NCBI RefSeq assembly: GCF_902686445.1
Contig: NC_062217.1
Location: 171,177,598-171,241,597, forward strand
Direction of reading: 5' to 3'
DNA: 64,000 bases
Source of the DNA: Sciurus carolinensis
Lineage: Eukaryota; Chordata; Mammalia; Rodentia; Sciuridae
Shown: piece by piece, positions 22,031 to 33,887 of the stretch
Layout of the letters: each line of letters begins with the position of its first letter
Numbering within the stretch: the stretch's first letter is position 1
The notes under the pieces: generated by a model
Databases searched by the model: none
Seen by the model: only the letters and a program-made list of their open reading frames with translations
What the model was told of the DNA's origin: nothing
Made by a program: the position numbers and the translations under genes

Positions 22031-22494
22031 AGAACACTACAAAACTTGCCCAAAAAGAGAAAGACAAGCACATGGGAGGAGAGAGGGAGAGAAGTCCAGA
22101 TGGCTCCAGGACAGCTCTGCACACATACAGTGGTACCCCAAGGTTAAAGCGTCGTGAAATCCCTATGCACTTACCACCCGTCATAGGGCCATGTGTGATG
22201 TGCCAGGGCCTTCCCATCAGGCCACCACCATCTTTATTGGTGTCCAAGGTCTTGGCATCAGTGATAGGGGCCTTCTGAGGTCCTGTACTATTGATCAGGG
22301 GAGTGTCCCCTGGGATGGCCAGATGTGGGTCTGATCGACATCTCTGGGCATAAATGAGCATTGTTTCCGCTGGACCATGGCCAGTGATATGCCATGCACC
22401 TGGCTGCTGGTGCAGTGGTCTGCCCGATCCCTGCTCTTCCTCCCTGGGTGGACTGGTCTTCTGAGTTTTCTCTATCGGGGGTGGGATACATTAC
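22031..22494 (-). other. Stop-free frame of about 150 codons, unrecognised
   Basis: On the minus strand one frame stays open from just after a TAA near 22496 to about 22029 and includes the 110-codon ATG-initiated frame 22029-22361 (contains HLAIPGDTPLINST and GPMTGGKCIGISRRF). I recognise no domain. It has neither signal peptide nor catalytic motif. A chance frame, a decayed exon or an unclassified mobile-element remnant are all possible. Confidence 0.2.
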
Positions 22495-24154
22495 TTCTGC
22501 AAATATGCATCCAGATCTGCTGCCTCACACTGAAACCAGGGACTTTGGAACTTATTAATCAAGGTTCAGTCTCCATCTGTGCTTCCTTTCCTGCAGGGGC
22601 CCTCTTCCAACAAACAGCAGGTAAACCATGTCCCACAGTCTCAGGGGAATGGTTTTGGGGACGCACTGAAGGAATCCGATGAGTGTAGGGGTAGGAGGTA
22701 AGAGAAGTGTGCCAAATAGTCATTCAAATATGATTTTACCCACCCACTGAATCTCCCAGAGATTCTTCATGTGACTGGCATTTGTCCATGTAAGAGGTGA
22801 CAGCTGAGCTGGGCCTTGGGAGGATTTCAAGAGAAGAAAGACATAGGCAAAGGCACCAAGGACAGCCACACGGACCACCCGGCAGCTCCCAGTACTCTCC
22901 CGGCCAGCGACATGGTGGTTCTTGGTCTATCAACTTGATTCTGAGGCTTTTGAGTACATGAACCTCGTCTTCCTGGTCCTTACAATCCATCTCCTTAGAT
23001 GCTAGCTACTCACAACTTAAGCCAAGCTTATGCAATTCACGCCACTTGAAGAGCAAACCTTTTGACACTTGTCCTATGTTTGTCTGATCCTAACTGAATT
23101 TCAGGCAGAAAGAAAAATAGCAACAAATTTCCCCCGCTGGAGCCAGTGCCCATCAGTGTCCCTGCAAGGTAGACCACCTTCTTGCTTCCTAGACCTTCTG
23201 TTGTAGTCACTGATGTAACCTAACATGGATGGCAACATCCATGGGACACAAAAGTCCCTGGATGGTATTTCTACTAAATCTGCTGGAAAACTAAATGGAC
23301 TCGATTTCTGCCCTGAGGAACTTACTCCCAGTTCTCATAACCCAAAGAGACATAAAATAACAAACACATTGTGCCCAATTAAAAACTGCCACTTCTCTCT
23401 GTGTGCTGGGCCGATTTTCTCTGACCTGTCTCCTCTTTAGCTTCCCAAACCCACTCTAGACACCAACCCCCAACCCCAATGGTGAAAATTTTAGGGATTT
23501 GGTCTAATTTTGTCTCCAACCAGAGAGTGCCAAAAGACCGATGCTTGATCCTCTCCCCAGGGTACTAGTAAGAAGAATATTCTACTTACAAATTGGCCCA
23601 AATGAGCCTCGCAGCGTGCCAAGTGTCTCAGGGCAACACCACCGCTCATGTGAGCACCAATGTCAGATGCTATGACCTCCCACCCCTTGGGTCTGGCGTG
23701 GACCCAAACAACTGGGTCAAGTCAACCTGGCTGGGCGTCTTGGGTGCTCCAGCCCAGAGTCATCTCCTTAGCAGACGTGTATATTCCGTCCTTGGGTGTG
23801 CACCACAGACAAAGCTCCCTGTCCATTCTCTGCAGGAGAGCATTCTCCAGCACTCTGCCTCATTTACTAGAGTGGCTTCTAAGGTCTTTGCTATGGCAAG
23901 AGTTCTGTGTCCCAGGGTCCTCTCTCACATAAGATGCCCCAGACGTTCTTCCTCCCCATCGCACTGTTTACCTCTACAGAAAAGAGCATCCACCACCAAG
24001 AACTCTCCTCTGTCCCTCCTTGGGTTTGCCATTATGAGCATAGATTATACAGTCAGAGAGAGAGAGAGGGGGAAGGATCATCAGTCACAAAATCCATGAG
24101 CAATAAATGTTAACATATGCCAATTTTTATTCAGAGCTGGCTGTGCGCCATGGC
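22495..24154. other. Unassigned non-coding sequence
   Basis: No exon or nameable repeat found. A 168-codon frame at 23593-24099 resembles no protein and ends in a (GA)n patch at about 24055-24070. Confidence 0.45.
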
Positions 24155-24230
24155 TGATGCTTAATATTTATTGAGTGCCCATAATGGACGAGGCCCCTTC
24201 TGACCCTCTTGTGGAACAATCCTCCATAAG
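24155..24230 (-). mobile_element. MIR SINE fragment
   Basis: 'cttaatatttattgagtgcccataatggacgaggcccc' corresponds to antisense MIR 'atttattgagcgcttactatgtgccaggcac', and 'tgtggaacaatcctccataagg' to 'cacaacaaccctatgagg'. Confidence 0.5.
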
Positions 24231-24299
24231 GACAGAAAATGCTTTCCTAAGGGAATAAGCCTCCCTCACTGTGAGGCTTAGAAGAGAATCTTAGAGCGA

Positions 24300-24520
24300 G
24301 AAGTAATTTTATTACCATATTTCATCAAATTGAAGGTGACTTTCAATCTCGCAATCTTATATTGATGCATGACTATTTTCTGGGCCCACGAAAGGAAGAC
24401 ACTACCATTAATTGTAAAGTGTTACGCATGATGGGATGCATCCCAATTGCAGAGATGTTAAAATGCAACAAAATGTGCACTTTGGAATCAATGAGACAAG
24501 CTGTTGTCATCAAGCTTTGC
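24300..24520. other. AT-rich conserved-looking block, perhaps an ancient DNA transposon
   Basis: 'ttttattaccatatttcatcaaattgaaggtg', '...accattaattgtaaagtg' and 'gatgttaaaatgcaacaaaatgtgcactttggaatc' recall ancient mariner-related mammalian repeats whose ends read 'cgatgaaatatggta' in the other orientation. The resemblance is from memory and weak. Confidence 0.3.
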
Positions 24521-25239
24521 CCTTGACCTTGGCACAGAGGCTCTGAACCATGGGACAGGCACTGACCATCCTCATTAAAAGTCTAAGACAGAGGCCTCTG
24601 ACTCCCAGAGGCCCTTGTTGTATTTGAACCAACGCTATTCTCTAGAAACCCTTCTCCTGCCTGGCCAAATGCTCTTGCACTTATGGAAACTGTCTGATCT
24701 TCCACTTACTTGGATATAAGCTAGGCCTCTCCTTCCTTATTTTAAATACAACTCTGCATTTGCTTAAGGCAGCAAGCACACTGTCTTTCCTCCTTTAAGT
24801 CCAACCGCCATTACATTTCACCAACTCCTATCTACATAAAGGAGCAGATTGCAAGTGTCCAACTACAAAGATTTTACAAAGGGGACACATCTGGGGAATA
24901 GCTTCACAGATTTAAAAAAGAAAAGGAAAGTCCACCTCCCCTCAGACCTCCATGCCTCCTCCTCAGTGCCAAGTTAACCAGTTTGACTTTGGTCAGAATG
25001 GGAGCTTCGCCTGCCTGCTTGGAAAGCAGCGTGCATCCTCTGTATCCCGCCCCTTTGCTTAATGTCACACGCCCACCTTGGGACATTGGAGTACCGTCAT
25101 TGGGGCCCATGGGCCTGCGCCCAGCCAGGAACACAGGAGGGTTGAACACCTGGTCATAGGCCAGCACCTGCCCAGCTTGGGTCCCCAGCGCCCGGTGGTT
25201 TCCCATAGCCCCTGTGCCGATGCTCACTCCTTCCAGCAA
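24521..25239. other. Unassigned non-coding sequence
   Basis: No nameable repeat or exon. A 124-codon minus frame at 24904-25278 has no recognisable motif. Confidence 0.45.
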
Positions 25240-25965
25240 CGTGCCAGCGTTTCCCACAGCCCTGATCCTCATCAGCACCTGGAAGCATCCACTGCATTTT
25301 GCCCATTCTGGTAGCTATCTCATTATAGCTTTAACTTCCGTTTCCCGAATGACAAATGAACTTGAGAACCTTTTCATGTATTTATTGGCTCCTCAGTGAA
25401 GACCTGTTCCAGTCTCTGGTGCTTTTAAAAAACTGATTTTGTTTTCTTATTGAGTTTTAGAAATTCCTTATATGCTCTGGGTGTTGAATCTGGAGCCTGT
25501 GCTGCTCACCCACACTCACCTAGGTGGGGACAGCCATCCATTATCCTCAGACATCCTGTGGCTCGTGGTTTAATCATCTTACAGAACGAATTCTGATGAG
25601 CAGGAGTCCTTGATTTTAATTTGATTTTGAAATAATTCAACTCAGAGTCTTTTTCCTCTGTGGTTAGTGAGAGCTTTACATCCCCCTCCTCCTGTATCTG
25701 AAAGCATGCCCCCATGTCGTCTCCCAAAGCCTGATTGCTTTCACTTGTACATTGAGGCCTCCATTTCCATCCAGAGTTGAATTTTTGTGCAAATTCCTAA
25801 CAGGCTCAGGACCATTTTCCCCACTTTGGTGACCCTTGGCTGGACCCCAGGTGACCACACATGTGGGTTTGTGTCTGGGTTATCTATTCTACCCTGGGCC
25901 ACTTCTACACTCTCTTGATTACATTAGCTTTATTGTCTTAATTAATGTTAAGAACATATTAAAAT
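25240..25965 (-). mobile_element. Antisense old L1M ORF2 fragment
   Basis: Antisense ORF2 landmarks appear in order: 'tagctatctcattatagctttaac', 'gagaaccttttcatgtatttattggc', 'gttttcttattgagttttagaaattccttatatgctctgg', then 'ggtgacccttggctggacccc', 'cacacatgtgggtttgtgtctgggttatctattctaccctggg' and 'ttgattacattagctttattgtc'. These match 'tctcattgtggttttgat', 'gagcatcttttcatgtgcctgttggc', 'attgagttgtaggagttctttatatattttgg', 'gtgtggatttatttctgggctctctattctgttcc' and 'ttgattactatagctttgtag'. Many indels; dead. Confidence 0.85.
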
Positions 25966-26399
25966 TTACATTATCAAACAGCCACCCAGGTGATTCATCA
26001 TCTCAGTGTCTTGATCAAAAGAACACAGGCTATTGAAATTCAAGGAATCTCAGATTAATTCAGCAACTTTATTTGCATTCCTTCAATACTGTTTCTTCTC
26101 CCTTCCACTCATCCATGCTCCTATTTTCTGTCTCAGAACCCAGAAAAATATAAAAGACTCTGCTTGGAGAGTAGGGGAGAGAAAGTCAGCAAATTCAGAA
26201 TCTTTGGTCCTGGCCAGGGAGCAGGAAAGAAGCACGGTCAGTCATTCGCTTGTACCGTTTGGTTTTCAACTTAGAAAAGCCATAAAAACGGCTCAGACAT
26301 TTCAGTAGATAGTAGGGGGGTGATCGCCATTCTCAACTAACTCAACAATTATACATTTGTTGTATTCTGACTGGTTTTTATTTCATACATATAGTTAGT
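25966..26399. other. Unassigned AT-rich sequence between two L1 pieces
   Basis: No repeat can be named. A 91-codon frame at 26033-26308 has no recognisable content. Confidence 0.4.
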
Positions 26400-26800
26400 C
26401 ATCAATTTCTAATTGGACATAAGCATTATAAGGTATTTTGCATTATTGCAACTTCTCCATAATTTTCAGTTAAATGAATATTTGATTGAATATATAACCA
26501 AAATTTACATAATCTTTTCCCTACTATCAAATTTTCAGATTTCTCATTTTTCTCTGAATAGATAACACCATACTGAACATCTTTAAGTATATCGTTATCC
26601 TGCTGAATTTTTTTTCCCAGTGGATTTTACTAGTTGACAGGGCCACTGGCAATATTCAGTTTCAATACATAAATGGAGAATTAATTTGCATTTTCATGAG
26701 GCTGAAGATTCCTGGGGGTTTTTGTAGTTCCCTCTCCTTGTTCATTCATAGAGCAAGGTCTTAATATTTTCCTTACCAAATTGTATGATGCCTCACAGAT
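26400..26800 (-). mobile_element. Probable antisense L1M piece
   Basis: 'cataattttcagttaaatgaatatttgattga', 'gataacaccatactgaacatctttaagtatatc' and 'gagaattaatttgcattttcatgaggctgaag' follow an antisense L1M series ('ctgaacatctttatgtatatc', 'ttaatttgcatttctttgattactagtgag'). The match is too diverged to name the subfamily. Confidence 0.5.
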
Positions 26801-26869
26801 GATCAAAATCGTAGCCATTTGTGTTTATCTAGACTTTGTGACCCTGCAGTTCAGGACAGTCCAGGATTT

Positions 26870-26945
26870 ATCTTCAGGTTATCAGAGGCTGGCACGTGAC
26901 TGGCGTGTGGCGTGTGCTTGATCGATATTGCGAGTGAATGAAGTC
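26870..26945 (+). mobile_element. Possible L2 3' end
   Basis: 'gaggctggcacgtgactggcgtgtggcgtgtgcttgatcgatattgcgagtgaatgaag' has the spacing of an L2 terminus ('gtgcctggcacatagtaggcgctcaataaatatttgttgaatgaatg'). Confidence 0.4.
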
Positions 26946-27723
26946 ATATTTGTTTCAAGTATTCTTCCCATATATTGTTGCCATCTGTGCCTCGTGCATA
27001 GAAGGAACTAATGAATGTTGATTGTTTATTATGATAATGATGACATATGGTGTATTTATTTTTAGTGGCATCTGTCATGAGTAAGAGTCCCTAAATTGGT
27101 TATTTCGGTCTAATGGTCTTATGGATTGTTTTTCTGAGCCATTCCACTTATTCTTGATATTAATAAAAATTCCTCTATCTGATTAATGCAGTATAAATAT
27201 GGAAACTTTAGAGAGAATTCACGACTTTGCTTTCACCCACAATACACAACTCTTCCTGCTCGGCGATTACTTTGCATTTCAGCAACACCGAGCGAGAAGC
27301 GCCGACTCTTGCTCCATGACCTTGGAACACTGCTCTCCACCCTGCCTGCCTGCCGGCCCATCCCTACCACACTGGCTTACTCCCAGAACCTTCCACTCCC
27401 AGTCCCCATGGTGGCACTTGGTGTCAAGTGTTAGAACTGTCTGCAGGGAGTGTATCAGACTCCTTGGTCCCCACCCTTCACTTGTGAACTGAGTCCCTGG
27501 GACGTGAGAGCAATCCAAGATCTTTCATTCATAAGTGAAAGTGCTTGAAATAAACTCCATGGTCCCTCAACTCTGCAGCTCGGCCCATGAACAATTTTAT
27601 CAGAGAGGAGATGCTAGCCTCCTCTCTGCTCTTTAGAACCCCTGACACTGGTGAGCCCTCCTCTCCCCACTGTGGCCTGGACAAATCCTCGGATTTGTCC
27701 TCATTACAAAGCCTCAGTACTCT
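26946..27723. other. Unassigned non-coding sequence
   Basis: No nameable repeat or exon is visible; an AT-rich part (26946-27180) is followed by GC-richer DNA. Confidence 0.4.
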
Positions 27724-27936
27724 GACAGTGGTTCTCAACTAGGGTGGTGCCTGCTGTTGGGGGCTTATCTGCCAATGTCCAGAGACATTTGGGACTTTCA
27801 TAACTAGAGGGAGGAGGTGCTGCTGGTGGTCAAAAGCCAGGGATGCAGAGAATGGACAGCGCCCAGGACAGCTGCCACCACAAAGAAATAGCTGACTCCC
27901 AATGTCAAGTGCTGAGGTCAAGAAATTCTGCTCTAT
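27724..27936 (+). mobile_element. hAT-type MER element (non-autonomous), copy 2
   Basis: This is the clearest of three copies. It begins 'cagtggttctcaactag', has 'atctgccaatgtccagagacatttgggactttcataact', then 'ggtgctgctggtggtc...gccagggatgcagagaatggacagcgcccaggacag' and ends 'gctgaggtcaagaaattctg'. Terminal 'cagtggttctcaac' and its decayed partner mark a complete short DNA transposon. Confidence 0.8.
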
Positions 27937-28384
27937 GGACTCCTTTCCGACTCCTGCTGGCCCCGGCTCTCTTTCCCCTCCACTGAGCAGTCTCCATCCC
28001 CCCAGAAGCCTGAGTGGCGGGTGGGGGTGGGAGTGCAGAACGCTCCTGGATGCTGCCAAGGGCCTGGCTCTGCAGTTCCAGCCACACTGCAGTCAGAAAG
28101 CCGCACAGGCTCCTATAATGCGGACGCCTCAACAGCCCTTCAGATACACACTCAACACCAAATTATTGAATTTCCATGTGCAATCACATATTTTCATACC
28201 TACTTCTCATTGACACAAATTAAGTAGCAATATTGGAAAGCCTCACATGAAATATTAACAATATGATTTGATTTCTGAATGTTCTATGCAGCTGGCCTCT
28301 CAGGAAACAGGGAAGGCAGAGGAACAGCCCTGCCCAACACCTCTGGAGCATCCCTGCCAGGCCAGCGGCTCTGGAACGAGCTGC

Positions 28385-28560
28385 AGTCTGATGTCCCCGC
28401 AGACACAAGGTATGCCCTCCCTGCTCAAAACCTTCCCTGGCTGCTGGTGACCCCGGCCCTCAGCTCTGTGATGGCCCGACCACTGCGCTCTTGTTCTTCG
28501 GCTCCAGACTGGCCTCTGAGCCGTTCTCAAACCCTCTACACACAGGGGGCGTGGGCGGGG
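28385..28560 (+). mobile_element. L2 LINE fragment
   Basis: 'gcagtctgatgtccccgcagac', 'ctccctgctcaaaaccttccctggctgctggtgaccccggcc', and 'ctgtgatggcccgaccactgc' mirror the L2 order 'tctgatcatgtcactcccctgctcaaaacccttcaatggcttcccattgccctt' and 'catgatctggcccctgcc'. Confidence 0.55.
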
Positions 28561-28609
28561 ACGCTGTCCTCTCCAAATTTCAACACAAGCTGCCTGTGGT
28601 TAACCTAAG

Positions 28610-30214
28610 TCAGTGGAATTTGGGGAGCTCACAGAATTGCTAAGAAGACTAAAAACCGTGTGGGCACCTGGTAGAAACTAAGGGGGTTCCTGGGAACTAA
28701 CAGCAGAAGTTGGGAATTGTTTTACAACCAAACCCACAGCCTGGGGGTCTCCTTAGGTTAGTTTCTCCTCGTGTTACTCATTTGAGGGTCTAAGTCCCCA
28801 GAAAGAACATCCATGATCACATTTTAGACGCATATTGAACATACAGAGTGGGATGAAGAAAGGGCTGGAGGAAAAACCTGCCTCCTGGGAGGGGGCGGCC
28901 CCAGGGTTTATGCCCAGCAAGGCAGTGCGCTGGGGGCTGGACTGGCCAGGAGAGAACTCGACGCGCTGATGGGAAAGGAGATGGACTCTGTGCAGCCAAA
29001 GATGGGCAGATACCCCTCTGCCCTTGCCTGCCGAGAGCTGGCAGCTGTTTATGGTTAGGTCCCAGCGGAAGGCTGGATCCAGTCCAATGACCTGAAGGCC
29101 ATGTCAATTCAGGTAGCTGAGGGGGCCTGAGGAGGGCGCCTTGGGGGGCCCTAGACTCCCTCGTGCATGCTTCCTGCTTGGAAGCCCAGAGATCACACCT
29201 GAGCAGGTCAGAGCTTCTCACCTCCTACCACCAGCTCAGGGCCCAGCAAGACAGGCATTCGGGAAGTGTTGGGGAGCCCTCAAGCTCGAGCAGCACCCCA
29301 ACACGTGGCCTGGAGACTGCTTGTCATCCCAAGGTCATGCAGGTTTGCAGAGCTTGCACAGGTGTGCCCATTAGCTTCTCAAGGACTCCAGAATCCCTCA
29401 GCAAAGGAAAGGCTCACCCCAGCACCCAGCGTTACCTCCCAAACTGATTTGACCGAGGGACGTCTTAACACAACAGACTATTTAGCATCCTGCGTCAGTG
29501 GCATCCAATGGAAGGAGCTTTAGAAAACGCAGCCCGGGGAGAGCATTCTTCCAGGGTGTATGTCCCCCACCCTTCTCATGTCTAGTTGGTCCTGGCATAT
29601 CCAGGAGAACCTCAGGGGGCTGTGGGGGACCCCTGTTGGGAAGAACACCACACACTCGAGTTGGTTGAGCTCACTTCTCAGTGATTCTTCCATTGTTCTA
29701 GAACATTCTCTCCATGTTTTTCATTGTACTCAAAGGGGAGTAAATGAACTAGAATCCAATCTGTTCCTTCACGTTGTTCATCAGAGTTTGTAGTACAACC
29801 TTTAACTTCTACGGTGGATGATTTTGAGATTAGAGACCTTCCAGGGAATGTTGGGTTCCTTCACAAATCATAGGTAGGCTCAGGTGCCTCCCTCTGCCTG
29901 GGAAGGACCCACTCCCCACTGAGATGAAGTTGGTCAATCATGGAAGCTGGCCTGAGCCCAGAAGATCCTGGACAGGGCTTGTTCCTTTATGATGACTTGT
30001 ATCTCTATAGTCCCACAGGGCCCATTTGCCTCCCAGAACCCGCAGTTGTCCTGGCAAGAAGGAAGGAAAAGAGGTCACCTGGCTGGTCAGCTGCTGACCA
30101 GAGCCATTTCCATTCAACTGGGATGCTGGATACTTGGGGTCAGTTCAGGAACCCAGGAGTCTACCTCCTTGCCTGGCATGTGACAGGCTCATTATCATGA
30201 TGACAAAATCTTGT
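28610..30214. other. Unassigned non-coding sequence
   Basis: No exon or nameable repeat recognised. Frames up to 134 codons occur on both strands without known motifs. Confidence 0.45.
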
Positions 30215-30500
30215 CCTGGCTTTAGTTCCTCCAGTTTCAGACGGGATTACTGCATCTTTGATATCACAATTAAAATGGATCGGTCGGGGGATAATGATTG
30301 ATCCCTGAACTATTGTGCTGGTCTGTTGGGAGTGCTAAAATATGCCTTGAGCAGAAAGAGCGAATCACAGGGATCAATAACCAGAGCTATATTGGTACAG
30401 TCGCTGCAGGCATCCTGGGTAGGCTGTGCTGGCAATTAAAGAAAGGGGGTGGACTTCAAAACTGCTTCACCGGGATCATGTGACCTTGCTTTTTAAGTGA
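30215..30500. other. Candidate conserved non-coding element
   Basis: A repeat-free stretch with balanced base composition and homeodomain-type cores: 'cacaattaaaatggatcgg', 'ggataatgattgatccctg', 'gggatcaataacc' and 'gcaattaaag'. This texture is typical of conserved enhancers, but no alignment was possible here. Confidence 0.3.
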
Positions 30501-31495
30501 AAGTCTAAGTGTCCTTGGGGCTGTCAAAACTTCCAAATCTTCTCTGACTGTCTGCAAGGACATTTCCATCCAGCAGCTCATCGCTGTCACCACAAAGGCC
30601 ATCTTGCTAAATTTAATTAAGACTGGGAATCCAGGTCAGCTACACAGGAGTGGTGACTTTTTAAAAAAAATTATGGAGGTAACTGGTTATCTTAATTTTT
30701 AAAATAAATTTAAACTCACATGCTTCAAGAATAGCAAGCCTTGTGGTGCATGGGGAAACCTGTGGCTTATGCTGGTGACGCAGCTGTGCAATGACCCCAG
30801 TTGCCTGCGAGTGAGTCCTAAAGAGAACCCAGCAGTGGAGTCACTTCATGCTTCTCTGTGTGTCTCAGGCCTCCCGTCCAGAAGCCATTCCAGAGTCTTA
30901 AACAAAAGTGGTGAGGCATGAGGAAAAGGAGAGAAGTCACCCCTAGCTCCTGTCCACCTTTAGGCAGTTAAAAGTGGCGGAGGCTAGCAGGTGGACTTTG
31001 CACTTCCACTTCCTGGTCCCTGCAGTGGAGAAACGTGGACCCCAGCTGCTTGGCACGGCCTGATTTCATGTCACAGTGAATTTACTTGGTTTGTGCTGGG
31101 AAAGTTTTCTCTGGATCTGAGGCCTGTTGTCCCCTGTGTTCAGAATAGCACAGCTCTCTTGGACAAATGTGTGGACTTATTCCAAGTCTGCAAAGCATAG
31201 CTCTGCTCCTGCTATGGAGAGATTCCTCTGAGCCACACATGAAATCTCCTTCCATGGGCACTGGAGAGGCCTAGATGCCAGCCTACTGGCTTGTATCATG
31301 CATCTGCTCCGTGGTTCAGTTTTCTTTTGGTCAAATCTGACAAGCAAGTCTCTAAAGACTCTTTGGCTTTGACATACTTGGGATCTCCAAATCTCCATTT
31401 GCTGTAGAAAATTCAAAACACCTAAGAGGTATCTTATTCATTTATGTATTTTTTTCAAGGTCTTTCTCACAGTTGGCATCCACTCAATACTGGAT
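30501..31495. other. Unassigned non-coding sequence
   Basis: No nameable repeat or exon is recognised. Confidence 0.4.
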
Positions 31496-31605
31496 GGGTG
31501 AATGGAAGGGAGAGTGGGTGGGTAGATGGATAGATGGATGGATGGATGAATGGACGGAGGGAGGGAGGGAGGGAAGAAGAGGGGGAAGGGAGGGAGGAAT
31601 GAATG
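31496..31605. repeat. (GGAT)n and (GGGA)n compound simple repeat
   Basis: A (TGGA)n part with GATA variants at 31496-31556 grades into (GGGA)n and GGAA units up to about 31605. Compound tetranucleotide tracts of this type are commonly polymorphic. Confidence 0.93.
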
Positions 31606-33224
31606 GAGTTTGGTGATTGATTGCTGTGCCTTTTGCTGTTTCACAGGTCCCTTGGCTGTGGAGAATTCTAGGACTTCCCATAAGGCCTCTGCTTGAGTTT
31701 GGACTGTCACTGGAACACCAAGCAAAGCCCAGGGGAAGGTGCTGACTTGCTAAAGGTCAGCCTCCAGGATGCAAGGGTGCTCCGCTGGCTTTGCTTATCA
31801 GCAGTTAGAATAGAGGAATAAGTAATTTGGGACTGGTTTTGCCAAGTGGGCAGTTCCAAACACTTGGGCATCCCTCCGGCCACTAGGATGCCCGTGGGCC
31901 CTTCATCCCATCCCTGCAGCTTCTGAGTACCTGGTTCACGATGCCTGCCTGCTTCCACTTCCTCTCAGTCAGGACTGCCCCGGCCATTCCAGGCCACTGC
32001 CGAGGGGCTGGGCTCCAGCTGGGCCTGCTACATTCCTTCTAGTCACCTTGCTACTTTTGTGCACCCCACTCCACCCCCACTGCTGTCCATTTGGTCCGCC
32101 CTCCGGCACACTCTGGCACTTGTAGAGACCTTCTAATGGCCCCTCCGTAAGAATCTGGGGTCTTAAGAGGACTTTCTATGACACTGCCAATGGACAAATT
32201 AAGATTCCAAACACAAGCCACTGTTCCATGCAATTACATCCGCCTCAGAACTGGAAGGCAGAAGCAGCCTTCAAATGTGGCATTTAGGGCCCTAACTGCT
32301 CATGAATGATGAAGGCTGATTTCTGCAGCATTAATCTACCGTCATTGACCTCTTGCTGCATTAATTGTGAAGGGTGAAAACTCTTATGATGGCAGCTTCT
32401 TAAATGCTAATTCCATCTTTTTGGAGAGGGAACAAGAAGCCCAGCTTATCCTAATAGGGTGACACGGGCACACTCCCTCTGGCAAGGATTTCTCTTGAGT
32501 GGTGTCTGATGGACACATTCTAATGACGGGAAAGCAGCTGGCTGGAGACCAGACCTTCGGCACCCTTCAGTGAGTCCCCAGTCTCATGCATGACACATCT
32601 CAATTACCTAGAAATGCCCGTGCGGGGACAAAAGGCAGGTGCTGAAACAGGAGCAGGGATGGAGCTCCCAGCTGCCTGACAGATGCAGACATCTGAAGGG
32701 CTCTACCCACATGGTGATTTACAAGGAGGTCGTTTCCAAAGAAATTTGGAATTCTAAACCTTTAAAATTTTAGTTAAACTCATCAGAAAAATGGATGCTC
32801 CCAAGGGATAAACAGCCATTTGCTGAAAAATGGGCTTATGCTTCATATGAGTTTTGATAATATGAGCTAATATATAACATAGCAATGCTTTGTTCTCCGT
32901 GTGGACAGGACATCCCTGCCCAACAGCGAATCTGCATGCACAACTGGGCATGGGTGCAGACGGGGCCACCAACCCTGCAAAGTCTGTCTGTAGGTGGAGC
33001 AGGCAGAACAGGGCGTGACGGATGCCAGCTGCCAGGAAAGCTAAACGCAGGGGGCGGGGGGTCTCCAGACCCCAAGGACTGCCTGGGACTTCCTGCAGGC
33101 CAGCCTTCTGCCTTCACCAGCTTCTCTTTTGACTTGCAAATGTGCCTCGGTGCTTGCTTTCTCCTACCTTAACTTAATTGTCCATATTTCTTTCCTCTTA
33201 AAATCCAGATAATAAAACAGTGAC
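31606..33224. other. Unassigned sequence with an AT-rich conserved-looking block
   Basis: No exon is recognised. At 32265-32420 'ctgcagcattaatctaccgtcattgacc' and 'gctgcattaattgtgaaggg' give repeated GCATTAAT motifs in repeat-free DNA. Confidence 0.4.
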
Positions 33225-33290
33225 TGCCTGCACGTGCTCGATGTGCTGGGCACGGGGCCAGCATGACCTCACTTACTCCTGTCTGACTGA
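33225..33290 (-). mobile_element. Possible MIR fragment
   Basis: 'cacgtgctcgatgtgctgggcacggggccagcatgacctcacttactcctgt' resembles antisense MIR 'actatgtgccaggcactgtgctaag...ctcatttaatcctca'. Short and diverged. Confidence 0.45.
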
Positions 33291-33744
33291 CTTGGGGCCC
33301 ATGCCCTGCTCTGATGACAGCAGGCAGAACCTTCAACCAGCCGGGCCCTCAGCCTTCCTGTGGAGGTCGCACGACACAATTGACCAGACTTCTACCATGG
33401 CCGAGTCCTGAAGGTGCTGCTGGAGAGGGACAGGGGCCCTGCAGTGGCCACTCTGAGAATGAGCCGACGGGAGGAGGGTGCAGAGGCAGGAGGGAGGGGA
33501 CCCAGCAGGGCTACGCAAGTGGCAGGAGCCAGGAGCCCCAGGAGAGCACAGGGGCAAGGAAGGCAAGGAGGTGGAGCCTCTGCCTGGCAGACCTGCTGGG
33601 CCTGCGGACGCCTGCCTGACGTCACCAGGGAGCCGGGGAGCCTCTCCCAGGCGCTGAACCCCCACAAGCAGCACGGTGACAGCGGGCTTTGGGTGCGCCA
33701 GATGCCCAAAACAGCTCCACCCACACCTGGCAGGAAGCCCTCCA

Positions 33745-33887
33745 GGACCTTGGGACCTTGGCAGGTCTCTGACCCTCCCCGGCCTCAGTTCCGCACCCCT
33801 GGACTGAAGGCAAGCAGCAGCACTTCTGGAGCTGGACTCTGTACTTAGTGCCCAGTGGTCCTGGCAGGTAGCAAGTGCTCACTGAAA
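33745..33887 (+). mobile_element. MIR SINE
   Basis: 'gaccttggcaggtctctgaccctccccggcctcagttccgcacccctggactgaagg' and the end 'gtcctggcaggtagcaagtgctcactga' follow MIR 'gaccttgggcaagttacttaacctctctgagcctcagtttcctcatctgtaaaatgg' and 'gtgcctggcacatagtaagcgctcaata'. It lies inside an antisense 310-codon frame, which argues against that frame being a gene. Confidence 0.78.
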
